Shown: positions 41,831-50,019 of the stretch, piece after piece | How positions within the stretch are numbered: position 1 is the stretch's first letter | How the letters are laid out: every line of letters begins with the position of its first letter | NCBI GenBank assembly: GCA_018604165.1 | Contig: CP075895.1 | Coordinates: 1,325,501 to 1,389,500, forward strand | DNA length: 64,000 nt | Direction of reading: 5' to 3' | Origin: Chitinophagaceae bacterium LGM1 | Lineage (GTDB): Bacteria > Bacteroidota > Bacteroidia > Chitinophagales > Chitinophagaceae | Program-made: the position numbers and the translations under genes | Notes under the pieces: generated by a model | Told to the model about the DNA's origin: nothing | Seen by the model: only the letters and a program-made list of their open reading frames with translations | Database searches by the model: none

Positions 41831-42080
41831 CTTTGCGTCTCCGCGCCTTTGCGGTTAAAAAACAACAGCAACAAAACGTCACTCAATAAAAATCAGCAAC
41901 AAACGGCAACAAAACACAGATTTTTATAATGGTATGTCTTTGATTATCAAGCCCAGTAAATTGTTGCGCATAAAAACAACGCATATTCTATCAATAACTA
42001 TCAACAAATATGAAAACCTATCAACTATTTATTTTCATTATTAAGTCAGATGGTAACAGCAAAGACGCGGAGACGCAAAG
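41831..42080. repeat. MITE-like element with long terminal inverted repeats, no gene inside
   Basis: The stretch 41686-42194 has no supported gene. Within it, CTTTGCGTCTCCGCG (41831-41845) and its exact reverse complement (42066-42080) face each other about 220 bases apart; the similarity extends to about 28 bases per side with a few mismatches. The interior is AT-rich with CAACAAA-type repeats. A piece resembling the common 'AGTCCCCTnAAAGGGGA' repeat follows at 42124-42140. This sequence type (CTTTGCGTCTCCGCG) is known to me as a dispersed repeat in several phyla. A small open frame at 42010-42213 crosses the repeat end and is not a gene. Confidence 0.6.
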
Positions 42081-42176
42081 TTATCGCAAGGCAAACCCGC
42101 TCAATAACAAGCTAACACAAAAAAGTCCCCTGAAAGGGGATTTAGGGGTTTATTTTACTTTCTACTTTCTACTCCC

Positions 42177-42184
42177 TACTTTTG
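42177..42184 (+). promoter_or_regulatory. -7 promoter element of dnaX
   Basis: TACTTTTG is an exact TAnnTTTG match, 10 bases before ATG 42195, so the leader is very short. Confidence 0.5.
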
Positions 42185-42194
42185 ACTTAACAAG

Positions 42195-44033
42195 ATGTCA
42201 GACCAATATATAGTATCGGCACGTAAGTATCGCCCGCAAACATTTGATACCGTTGTGGGGCAAGAGCATATTACCACTACGCTCAAAAACGCCATTCGCC
42301 ACAATCATCTGGCACATGCGTATTTGTTTTGCGGTCCGCGTGGTGTGGGCAAAACTACCTGCGCCCGTATATTGGCAAAGACTATCAATTGCGAGAACCC
42401 AACCGCAGATATAGAAGCCTGCGGTACTTGCCCTACCTGTCAGAGTTTCAGCAACAATACATCATTCAACGTATTTGAACTGGATGCTGCCAGCAACAAC
42501 TCGGTGGACGATATCCGCAACCTGACAGACCAAGTACGTTTTGCACCACAACAAGGCAAGTACAAAATATACATCATAGACGAGGTACACATGCTGAGTG
42601 CTGCTGCCTTCAACGCCTTTTTGAAGACGCTGGAAGAGCCGCCGCCTTATGCCATCTTCATCCTTGCTACTACCGAAAAACATAAGATACTACCCACCAT
42701 CCTCAGCCGTTGCCAGATATTCGATTTCAAGCGTATTACTACCAACGATATTGTAGCACACCTGCATGGTATAGCTACCAAAGAGGGTGTAGTAGCACAG
42801 GAAGCGGGACTGCACGTAATAGCCCAAAAGAGTGAGGGCTGTATGCGCGATGCTCTGAGTATGCTGGACAGGATAGTGAGTTTTACCAACGGTATGCTCA
42901 CCTATCAAAGCACCATGGAGCATCTGAACCTGCTCGATGCCGATTACTACTTCAAGCTGACAGACCATATACTGGCACAAGACGTAAGCGGTACGCTGCT
43001 GCAATTGGATGCCGCGCTTGAGCGTGGTTTTGAGGGCGATGTGATACTGGAAGGTATGGCAGAGCATTTGCGCAATCTGCTGTTGTGCAAAGACCCGCGT
43101 ATGGCAAAACTACTGGATGTACCTGCCGACCACAAACCCATCTTTCACGAAAAAGCAAACCAGACACCACCGTCCTTTATCATATCTGCATTGAATGTGG
43201 TAAACGATAGTGAGATTAATTATAAAAATGCTACTAACAAACGCCTGCACGTAGAGATGTGCCTCATAAGGCTTTGTTATGTGTTGCAAGTAACATCGGT
43301 CACGGCTGATGATGTAAAAAAAAACTCTGATGGGGTAGGTAGTGCTGCAACTGCTATTACAGCAAGCATACCACCGCCACCACCTGTACCAAAGCCAGTT
43401 GCTGAGCAACCCAAAGTAATAGAACTGGCACCACCACCGCACGATATGTTGCCAGCCAGTATAGTTGCAGAGCCCGAACCTGAAATGCAACCTGCCAAGC
43501 CAGTAGCACCTAAACAACCAACTACTGAGTTTGTGTACAAGAGCTACGGCCCGCCGCCAGCCGATGCAGTAGCTACCACAGGCAGGCGCATCAGCAAGAG
43601 TGTGATAGACCTGGACGCGGTGATAGACGAAGAGCTACGCAAGCAGCAGCAAGAGCAAAAGGAAGTCACTGCCGAGATGGTAGAATATATATGGACGCAC
43701 TATAGAAATGGCATACCTGTCAACCGCAGTACATATCGTGCCAGCCTTACCATGATGGAAGCGGAGTTTATAGCACCAGACGAGGTAGTTATTGTTTGTA
43801 AAGACCAGTTTGCCCAACTAAATGCTAATAACGAGCGCAATGTGTTGATAGACTACTTCCGTAAGCATTCGGGTTTTCCGCTAAGGGTAAGGGTAGAACT
43901 ACGTGAAGATATGGTGCTGAAACAAGAAGCACCTAAACAACTTAGCAAGCAAGATATGCTGGACGAGATGGTGAAAAAGAACCCATCGCTGGGCAAGCTA
44001 AAAGATGCGCTGAATATGCAAATAGACTGGTAG
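42195..44033 (+). CDS. dnaX: DNA polymerase III subunit gamma/tau
   Basis: The 612-residue clamp-loader ATPase/tau subunit couples the polymerase to the replisome. The N-terminal AAA+ region is complete: Walker A GPRGVGKTTCARI (about residue 47), the zinc-binding Cys set in CENPTADIEACGTCPTCQ, DEVHMLS (Walker B) and sensor-type TILSRCQIFDF. A Pro-rich linker (about residues 395-460) precedes the C-terminal polymerase-binding part. At 43316-43324 nine consecutive A's lie at codons 374-377, just after the ATPase/collar part. Slippage by one A in either direction brings an immediate stop (TGA at codon 379 or TAG at codon 381), so a gamma-like short product of about 378-380 residues could be made. 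Confidence 0.95.
   Translation: MSDQYIVSARKYRPQTFDTVVGQEHITTTLKNAIRHNHLAHAYLFCGPRGVGKTTCARILAKTINCENPTADIEACGTCPTCQSFSNNTSFNVFELDAASNNSVDDIRNLTDQVRFAPQQGKYKIYIIDEVHMLSAAAFNAFLKTLEEPPPYAIFILATTEKHKILPTILSRCQIFDFKRITTNDIVAHLHGIATKEGVVAQEAGLHVIAQKSEGCMRDALSMLDRIVSFTNGMLTYQSTMEHLNLLDADYYFKLTDHILAQDVSGTLLQLDAALERGFEGDVILEGMAEHLRNLLLCKDPRMAKLLDVPADHKPIFHEKANQTPPSFIISALNVVNDSEINYKNATNKRLHVEMCLIRLCYVLQVTSVTADDVKKNSDGVGSAATAITASIPPPPPVPKPVAEQPKVIELAPPPHDMLPASIVAEPEPEMQPAKPVAPKQPTTEFVYKSYGPPPADAVATTGRRISKSVIDLDAVIDEELRKQQQEQKEVTAEMVEYIWTHYRNGIPVNRSTYRASLTMMEAEFIAPDEVVIVCKDQFAQLNANNERNVLIDYFRKHSGFPLRVRVELREDMVLKQEAPKQLSKQDMLDEMVKKNPSLGKLKDALNMQIDW
43316..43324 (+). promoter_or_regulatory. A9 slippery tract in dnaX, possible gamma/tau switch
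   Basis: A run of nine A's is read as Val-Lys-Lys-Asn in the main frame. Ten A's give Val-Lys-Lys-Lys-Leu-stop; eight give Val-Lys-Lys-Thr-Leu-Met-Gly-stop. Thermus thermophilus dnaX uses transcriptional slippage at A9 to make gamma. Confidence 0.5.
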
Positions 44034-44122
44034 ATAGTTTTGTATAAACTAATACTTGTATATGACGGGCTTGTTAGGCAATAATTAGCCATCGGGGTGC
44101 TGCAACAAACCAACATTTGTGT

Positions 44123-44130
44123 TACTTTTG
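44123..44130 (+). promoter_or_regulatory. -7 promoter element of the E2 gene
   Basis: TACTTTTG is an exact TAnnTTTG match 32 bases before ATG 44163 and inside the longer open frame from 44097, supporting the later start. Confidence 0.5.
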
Positions 44131-44162
44131 ACACTCAAAAACCAATAACTAAGACACGACTT

Positions 44163-45743
44163 ATGGCCGAAGCGATACGAATGCCGTTGCTGAGCGATAC
44201 GATGAAAGAGGGTGTGATAGCGGAATGGCACAAAAAAGTAGGGGATAAGGTAAAAAGTGATGATGTATTAGCCGAAGTAGAAACAGACAAAGCTACTATG
44301 GAAGTAATGCCGTATGTAGATGGTACGCTGCTGTATATAGGTGTAGAGAAAGGCAAAGCCGCCAAAGTAAATGATATTATAGCCATTGTGGGCAAAGCTG
44401 GTGAAGATTACAAAGCATTATTGGATAGTGCCCCGGTACAGGTTGCCGATGCTGCACCTGTACCAGTTGTCGAAGCACCCAAAGCAGCCGCACCAACCCC
44501 TAAAGCGGGCGATGCAACCGTCATCCGTATGCCGCTGCTGAGCGATACGATGAAAGAGGGAAAGATAGTAGTATGGAACAAGCAAGTAGGTGATAAGATA
44601 AAGAGTGATGATGTAATGGCAGAGGTAGAAACCGACAAGGCAACCATGGAAGTAATGCCTTATGTGGACGGTACGCTGCTGTATATTGGTGTAGAAGCTG
44701 GCAATGCTGCAAAAGTAAACGATATCATAGCTATTGTAGGTAAAGCAGGTACGGATGTAACCCCTTACCTGAATGAAGCACCACCTGCACCAACACAAGC
44801 AGCTGCATCAACGCCTGCGCCCCTTGCAGCCAGTGCAGCACCTGTAGCTGCAAGTACTGCTACAAATACTACCGATGAAAGAGTGAAAGCATCGCCATTG
44901 GCTAAGAGCCTTGCCAAGAGCAAGGGTATAGACCTGCACAGTGTTAGCGGTACGGGACCTAATGGCCGCATCGTAAAAGATGATATAGAAAACTATAAGC
45001 CGTCTGCTACTGCACCTGCTAAGGCTGCTGCTACATATATACAAGCTGCACCTGTAGGGCAAGAGGGACATACAGACAAGCCACTGTCGCAAATGCGTAA
45101 GGTGATAGCCCAACGCCTGAGTGATAGTATGTTTACCGCACCACACTTCTACCTGCGTATGACGGTAACGATGGATAAAGCGATGGAAGCCCGCAAAGCC
45201 ATCAACGATGTATCGCCTGTTAAAGTATCTTTCAACGACCTGATAATAAAAGCCTGCGCGATGGCTCTGCGCCAGCACCCCGATGTAAACAGCAGCTGGA
45301 TGGGCGATTTCATCCGTCACAATCAGCACATACATATTGGTAGCGCGGTGGCTATTGAAGATGGATTGATAGTGCCTGTTGTAAAGTTTGCCGATCAGAA
45401 GTCATTATCGCAAATAGCGGCTGAGGCTAAAGAACTGGCAGACAAAGCAAAGGCTAAAAAGCTGCAACCACAAGAGTTTACAGGCAATACGTTTACTATC
45501 TCCAACCTCGGCATGATGGATATAGATGAGTTTACAGCCATCATCAACCCGCCCGATAGTTGCATACTGGCTGTGGGTAAAATAGTGCCAACGCCCGTAG
45601 TAGAAAACAATCAGGTAGTAGTACGCCAGTTGTTGAAACTAACCCTTAGCTGCGACCACAGGGTGGTGGACGGTGCAGTAGGCGCACGTTTCCTGCAAAC
45701 ACTAAAAGCACATTTAGAGAATCCCGTAACGATGCTGGTGTAA
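44163..45743 (+). CDS. dihydrolipoyllysine-residue acetyltransferase (pyruvate dehydrogenase E2)
   Basis: The 526-residue E2 core of the pyruvate dehydrogenase complex transfers acetyl groups to CoA. Two lipoyl domains lie at about residues 1-75 and 118-195, each with the lipoylated Lys in EVETDKATMEVMPYVDGTLLYIGVE; they are nearly identical to each other over long stretches. A flexible Ala/Pro linker, the E3-binding domain (KASPLAKSLAKSKGIDLHSVSGTGPNGRIVKDDIENY, about residue 240) and the catalytic domain with the DHRVVDGA His follow. The start ATG 44163 is directly before the first lipoyl domain. E1 genes are not adjacent, which is common when they are encoded elsewhere. Confidence 0.95.
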   Translation: MAEAIRMPLLSDTMKEGVIAEWHKKVGDKVKSDDVLAEVETDKATMEVMPYVDGTLLYIGVEKGKAAKVNDIIAIVGKAGEDYKALLDSAPVQVADAAPVPVVEAPKAAAPTPKAGDATVIRMPLLSDTMKEGKIVVWNKQVGDKIKSDDVMAEVETDKATMEVMPYVDGTLLYIGVEAGNAAKVNDIIAIVGKAGTDVTPYLNEAPPAPTQAAASTPAPLAASAAPVAASTATNTTDERVKASPLAKSLAKSKGIDLHSVSGTGPNGRIVKDDIENYKPSATAPAKAAATYIQAAPVGQEGHTDKPLSQMRKVIAQRLSDSMFTAPHFYLRMTVTMDKAMEARKAINDVSPVKVSFNDLIIKACAMALRQHPDVNSSWMGDFIRHNQHIHIGSAVAIEDGLIVPVVKFADQKSLSQIAAEAKELADKAKAKKLQPQEFTGNTFTISNLGMMDIDEFTAIINPPDSCILAVGKIVPTPVVENNQVVVRQLLKLTLSCDHRVVDGAVGARFLQTLKAHLENPVTMLV

Positions 45744-45853
45744 GGTATCAACTAAGTAAGTATGCTAAATATTAAAGAAACTTACTTGGATTATATTTTA
45801 GGTTTTCAAAGTTTTTTAGTTTAATTTTATTATTCACTAAAAAAATTCAAATC

Positions 45854-46270
45854 ATGAAGAATTCATTTAAGTTTTTGACAATTGTATCGTTAGTCAGCGT
45901 ACCTTTTTTTGTGTCAGCTAAAAAAATTAGTCTAACAATGGAAGCTAAAAATGGTGGACCAAGTGGCTATGCAGATGTTGATTATAAAGTAACGAAAAAT
46001 AATCCCACTGAGTTGGCAATGACAGTTGAATGTAATGAACCTGGTAGTTATGCGTGCGCACTAAGTGTCACACAACCTATAATTGTGCAAGGAGATGTTG
46101 GTGGTCCTACTTATGAAGCAAACCAACTTTTTGATATTGCTAAGAGTAGTATTATTGGAGGTACACTTTCAGGCTCAAATAACGTTGATGGTATAATAAT
46201 AACATGGAATGCAACTAATCAGTACAATTATGATATTCTAGTTGAAGGTAATGAACCAGTTGAAGATTAA
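45854..46270 (+). CDS. small secreted protein of the AT-rich island
   Basis: The 138-residue protein has a signal peptide (MKNSFKFLTIVSLVSVPFFVSA). The mature part is about 116 residues with two Cys (VECNEPGSYACAL) that could form a disulfide. Much of it looks like a short beta-sandwich, with a 'DGIIITWNATNQYNYDILVEG' end. It is followed by a terminator, so it can be expressed at a higher level than the genes after it. No family recognised; size and context recall small secreted peptides (NVEALA-like) in Bacteroides loci with propellers and thioredoxins, but the NVEALA motif itself is not seen. Confidence 0.75.
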   Translation: MKNSFKFLTIVSLVSVPFFVSAKKISLTMEAKNGGPSGYADVDYKVTKNNPTELAMTVECNEPGSYACALSVTQPIIVQGDVGGPTYEANQLFDIAKSSIIGGTLSGSNNVDGIIITWNATNQYNYDILVEGNEPVED

Positions 46271-46293
46271 TTATTATACCTTATTTAAATGAT

Positions 46294-46323
46294 CAACCCC
46301 TACACATTAGGGGTTGTTTATTT
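46294..46323 (+). terminator. terminator or attenuator between the secreted protein and propeller-like genes
   Basis: AACCCCT / AGGGGTT stem (46295-46301 with 46309-46315) and a T-rich tail, 18 bases before ATG 46342. No obvious new promoter follows, so readthrough may supply the downstream genes. Confidence 0.75.
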
Positions 46324-46341
46324 TAATGAATTTAATTTCAA

Positions 46342-47580
46342 ATGAAAATTATGACTAACCATTATTTTAAGCTACACATTACATATTTTTTTATTCTATG
46401 TATATCCATTTTCACTACCCCAAAGTCTTTAAATGCTAAAGACAAGAAATTTAATACAGTTTATTCAAAACGTATTGAATTATTATTGCCAATAACTGAA
46501 GGCATTACTGCTACAATTTATGACAATAAGGTATATTATTTTTCAAAGCAAATTGATATTAATAGTCATATAAATAATGGTAGAAGAGATTCTTTCGGAA
46601 TAGTAGTTTATGTTACCAATATTAATACAGAAACTATTGACAGCTTTTACCTCTACTTCCCTAATGATAATGAAATACAAAGATGGCAATTCAAGTCAAT
46701 TGCCATTAGTAATAAATATATAGCAGTTCGCGGAGATAAAGTCTATTTTTTTGATTATGAAAGTAAGCGTATACTCTCTACATACAATGAAAAAAGGGTG
46801 AGAGACGTTTTTTTCGTAAATCCCAAAGTTGTTGTTATGACTGATAGTTACAATTACCATCCCTTAGATGACTCAATTAACAATAAAATAATATTTTATG
46901 ATGTAAATGCAAAAAAGACATTGTACTATGTTCAACCTACAATTGATAATATTATTTTTACTCATTTTGATGTAAAGAATATTGATTGTAGTGAAGATTT
47001 TGTAGCTATTTCTAATTTTTTGAATTATAAAATTAATATGTATTCGACAGGCGATTATTCTATTACCAACAATATTGACAACGGCACTTTGACGAATAAA
47101 GAATATGTTGTCAATAAAATTAATAAGCTATACAATGGTATGTTTATAAATAATGCTCCCAAAGAAACTATAGTAAATGTTTCTTATTTAGATACTCTAT
47201 TGTACCGTTTAGAGAGTATATATTTTCTGAACAACAACAAAATATTAGTTAATAAAAAGAATCGTACCTGTCAGCGTTCTTGTTCACTAATTGATGTTTG
47301 GGAAAAGAAAAAACAAAGCTGGGTTAAAGTTATATCTGATCAGCGATACGAAACTAATTTGGCACAATTTGATACCATTATTGAAAGCAATAATATTCCA
47401 GTATATTTTAAGTTCTCCCATTTTGTAGATTTCATTAGTGATAACGTTTATCTGATAACAGGCTTTGTAATACCAGAAATAGGCATGAAACATTCTGATT
47501 TCAATAAATATCAAGATATTTATTTTTCAAATCATAATATAAATTATCAATTAAATGTATATAAATGGTCGATTGATTAA
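46342..47580 (+). CDS. secreted propeller-like protein of unknown function
   Basis: The 412-residue protein has a signal peptide or anchor (residues about 8-32). Repeated segments such as 'TIYDNKVYYFSKQ', 'AVRGDKVYFFDYESKRIL' and 'NNKIIFYDVNAKKTLYY' have the spacing of beta-propeller blades, and the remainder is Asn/Lys/Ile-rich. The Bacteroidota '6-bladed beta-propeller' proteins are the nearest type in my memory, but no specific match can be claimed. The gene is strongly AT-rich. Its stop is 25 bases inside the next gene. Confidence 0.72.
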   Translation: MKIMTNHYFKLHITYFFILCISIFTTPKSLNAKDKKFNTVYSKRIELLLPITEGITATIYDNKVYYFSKQIDINSHINNGRRDSFGIVVYVTNINTETIDSFYLYFPNDNEIQRWQFKSIAISNKYIAVRGDKVYFFDYESKRILSTYNEKRVRDVFFVNPKVVVMTDSYNYHPLDDSINNKIIFYDVNAKKTLYYVQPTIDNIIFTHFDVKNIDCSEDFVAISNFLNYKINMYSTGDYSITNNIDNGTLTNKEYVVNKINKLYNGMFINNAPKETIVNVSYLDTLLYRLESIYFLNNNKILVNKKNRTCQRSCSLIDVWEKKKQSWVKVISDQRYETNLAQFDTIIESNNIPVYFKFSHFVDFISDNVYLITGFVIPEIGMKHSDFNKYQDIYFSNHNINYQLNVYKWSID

Positions 47581-48070
47581 TTATTATTGTGGGATAGTTC
47601 TACTTTTTTTTTTAGAATCTAATGCACAAAGCCCCTATCACTTGTATGATATTAATAATAATTTGGTAAAACTAGATACTTCAGACTACATAATAATTTT
47701 GATGAATAACAAAAATTGTATAACCTGTTTTTCCGAACTTTCAAAATCCATAGAGAATTTTAGTGATATGAAACAGTATTGTATAGTAAGTATAGATTCT
47801 TCTGTGTTATCAAGAAAAAAAGCAAATATAGAAGTTAGAAGACTAATGCCAAATATACACAATGTAATTTTCGATTACAGGGATAATATTATTTCCTATG
47901 GATATTCTGATAATATGAATAAAAATTCTATTTTTTATAAATATAAGGTCGATATAACACCAGCATTAATAATTTCAAAAAAAAGTAGACATAATTATAT
48001 TCCGTATCGATTATTATTTACAAATGGTAAGCTTGATACTAACAAATTATTCAAATTTATTGTAGAGTAG
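47555..48070 (+). CDS. exported thioredoxin-like protein
   Basis: The 171-residue protein starts at ATG 47555, overlapping the propeller gene by 26 bases, and begins with a hydrophobic signal-like segment (INYYCGIVLLFFLESNAQ). The mature part has a CxxC in MNNKNCITCFSEL (about residue 54), in the position of a thioredoxin active site. 'IVSIDSSVLSRKK' and 'ITPALIISKK' follow like the later strands of a TlpA-type fold with its cis-Pro. A T10 run lies in the signal sequence codons. It could keep the Cys of the small secreted protein reduced or oxidised. This partnership is an inference. Confidence 0.72.
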   Translation: MYINGRLINYYCGIVLLFFLESNAQSPYHLYDINNNLVKLDTSDYIIILMNNKNCITCFSELSKSIENFSDMKQYCIVSIDSSVLSRKKANIEVRRLMPNIHNVIFDYRDNIISYGYSDNMNKNSIFYKYKVDITPALIISKKSRHNYIPYRLLFTNGKLDTNKLFKFIVE

Positions 48071-48152
48071 ACAATATTTTCTATTGTTTATAGTTTTATA
48101 TCTTTTAGATAGAAAGTTTATTGTTTAAGACTATTGATGATTAAGATAATCA

Positions 48153-48761
48153 TTAGTACCTCGTCTCCATAATACTGCGGATGATGAGCATACATACCTC
48201 GCGTTGGTAAGCGGGGTCTTTTGCCAGTTTTACATCTTGCGGGTTGGTAACATGGCCGTAGTATACCATTACAGAGGGTACACTGTTACGCTTCAGTATT
48301 ACGGCTTCTTTATCTTCTATTTGCGATTTATTGCCATTTACTCTCTCTAGCCCTTTTGCAATTCTCTCTGCAAGTGTTTTACTAATACCAGAGCTTACTG
48401 CTCTGCTATAATAATAAAGTTTGTTGCCTCTTGTTGATGCAGTCTTGTCCTTATCCATGTGCAGTGATACGTAGTAGTATTTTATGTTTTTATCAGTCTT
48501 AAAGCCACTACGTTGCTCGTGGGTGAGTGTTTGTTCTTTCTTTGTCCGCGTCATTATGGTTTCCATACCATTTTCCTGTGCGTACTTTTGTAAAGCTTCT
48601 GCCATTAGTAAGCAAAGGTCGCTCTCCTTTTCACCTGCTTTGTTTTTAGCACCAAAATCTTTGCCGCCATGCCCCGCGTCTATTATCAACTTTATCTTTT
48701 GGCTGTAAGTATTGGTACCTGTCAGTATCAATGCCAATAATGCTATCAGTATCTTTTTCAT
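48153..48761 (-). CDS. N-acetylmuramoyl-L-alanine amidase-like protein, probable inactive paralogue
   Basis: The 202-residue Amidase_3 domain has a signal peptide (MKKILIALLALILTGTNTYS). Zinc ligands are present: His in IDAGHGGKDFGAKN, Glu in GEKESDLCL and His in YYVSLHMD. But the catalytic Glu of the usual VLVExGF motif is replaced: this protein has SVMVYYGHVTN, while its neighbour has AVLVEPGYITN. So it may bind but not cut peptidoglycan, or act as a regulator or cell-wall-binding partner. It lies tandem to the active paralogue with about 100 bases between them. Confidence 0.88.
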   Translation of the reverse strand: MKKILIALLALILTGTNTYSQKIKLIIDAGHGGKDFGAKNKAGEKESDLCLLMAEALQKYAQENGMETIMTRTKKEQTLTHEQRSGFKTDKNIKYYYVSLHMDKDKTASTRGNKLYYYSRAVSSGISKTLAERIAKGLERVNGNKSQIEDKEAVILKRNSVPSVMVYYGHVTNPQDVKLAKDPAYQREVCMLIIRSIMETRY

Positions 48762-48810
48762 ATCAATTTATTACAATGCATTAGCAGGAGTAAAAGTACA
48801 GGTTCTTTTA

Positions 48811-48841
48811 AAAACAAAAGAAGCTGCCATGTAAGACAGCC
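48811..48841 (-). terminator. intrinsic terminator of the active amidase gene
   Basis: On the minus strand GCTGTC / GGCAGC (48840-48835 with 48828-48823; one G-U) is followed by TTCTTTTGTTTTT. Confidence 0.6.
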
Positions 48842-48863
48842 TCGCTTGTTATATCGTTGGTTA

Positions 48864-49460
48864 TTATTCTGTTATAGACTTCACAATTAGCATAGCTACT
48901 TCTTTTTGTATGCCTTTGTCTTTCAGCTTTTTCAGGTCGCGCTCATTGGTTATATAACCCGGCTCTACCAACACAGCAGGTATTACACTATTGCGCAATA
49001 CGGCTACACTACCTTTATCAGATACCGTAGTGCCAATGTCGTTTATCAGGTTGAAACCGTCCTTCAACTTCTCAGCCAACCTACGCGATGCGCTCGCTTC
49101 TTTGCTTTTGCTGTAATAGATAATGCGTGCACCACGAGCCTTACCTGTATTATCCGCATTCATGTGAAATGAGATGTAATACGATTTGATGCCTTTTTCG
49201 GGCTGATAATTATTGCGGTCTTGCAGTGCTACGTACTCATCTTGGTTGCGCACCATCACTACTTCTATATCCTTTTGTGCAGCATACTGTTGCAACACCT
49301 GTGCAAATTGCAGGCACAATTCACTTTCCGTTTCGCCGTTTTGTGCTTTAGCACCGGCATCCTGCCCGCCATGTGCAGCGTCTATAATAAGTTTCAGTTT
49401 TTCGGCATGTGCGTTGTATGTAAGTGCAGATGTCAGTAATAATGCAAATAATTTCTTCAT
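48864..49460 (-). CDS. N-acetylmuramoyl-L-alanine amidase
   Basis: The start is ATG 49460 (MKKLFALLLTSALTYNAHA signal peptide); an upstream frame to 49496 adds a non-signal start. The 198-residue Amidase_3 zinc amidase cuts the bond between N-acetylmuramic acid and L-alanine in peptidoglycan. The site is complete: IDAAHGGQDAGAK (His), GETESELCL (Glu), YYISFHMNADN (His) and VLVEPGYITN (catalytic Glu). There is no separate cell-wall-binding domain, so it may be a short periplasmic type. A paralogue lies just downstream. Confidence 0.93.
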   Translation of the reverse strand: MKKLFALLLTSALTYNAHAEKLKLIIDAAHGGQDAGAKAQNGETESELCLQFAQVLQQYAAQKDIEVVMVRNQDEYVALQDRNNYQPEKGIKSYYISFHMNADNTGKARGARIIYYSKSKEASASRRLAEKLKDGFNLINDIGTTVSDKGSVAVLRNSVIPAVLVEPGYITNERDLKKLKDKGIQKEVAMLIVKSITE

Positions 49461-49508
49461 ATTATTTCGGGTTTTGTTAATTATGAATTTAAACAAAAAA
49501 CAGAAGTC

Positions 49509-49880
49509 TTACTTCTTTTTCTTACCAAACTCTAAGGTAGTGCTACTGCCTTGCACTCGACCACTATTATCGTAGTTGACGGTATTGGTAGCTTTTGTGC
49601 CACCGTTGCCTATATTGTATTGCTGCGATTGTTGGTTGAGCATACCACCCTCGCCATATTGCCTGCCGTTGGGCGATGTGGTGATGTTGTTGGCTTTGTA
49701 GTTGTTGGGGTTGATGCTATCTGTAACTTGCGTTTGTGTTGGCTGTTGCGATTCTTTCAATAACTGGGCATTGCTTTTTTTGGCTGGCAATGCAGGTTTG
49801 CCCGGGTCTTTGCTAAGGTCAACCTGCGCTGATGCAATGTGTACACTGCCTATTGCTAATAATGTAAAGAGAGCTTTCAT
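49509..49880 (-). CDS. small secreted low-complexity protein
   Basis: The 123-residue protein has a signal peptide (MKALFTLLAIGSVHIASAQ) and a Gln/Asn/Thr-rich mature region with no cysteines. The latter half (NGRQYGEGGMLNQQSQQYNIGNGG) is disordered-looking, and the C-terminus is KKKK. It lies upstream of the amidase genes on the same strand, 48 bases before ATG 49460, and could belong to their operon. Function unknown. Confidence 0.7.
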   Translation of the reverse strand: MKALFTLLAIGSVHIASAQVDLSKDPGKPALPAKKSNAQLLKESQQPTQTQVTDSINPNNYKANNITTSPNGRQYGEGGMLNQQSQQYNIGNGGTKATNTVNYDNSGRVQGSSTTLEFGKKKK

Positions 49881-50019
49881 ACGCTTGCGATGTATGTATA
49901 TAAAGTTATACTAATTGGCTGTAATAAGTGAGGGTATTCTACTATTTAGAAAATTTTATGATTTAGATGTTTGGATTGTTTATTGAGATGTATTTACTTT
50001 GTATCTCAAAGTGCTTTAT

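Noticed and set aside
42010-42213. 67-residue open frame upstream of dnaX
   Set aside because: It crosses the inverted repeat end and the dnaX promoter, overlaps the dnaX start, and has no family-like sequence.
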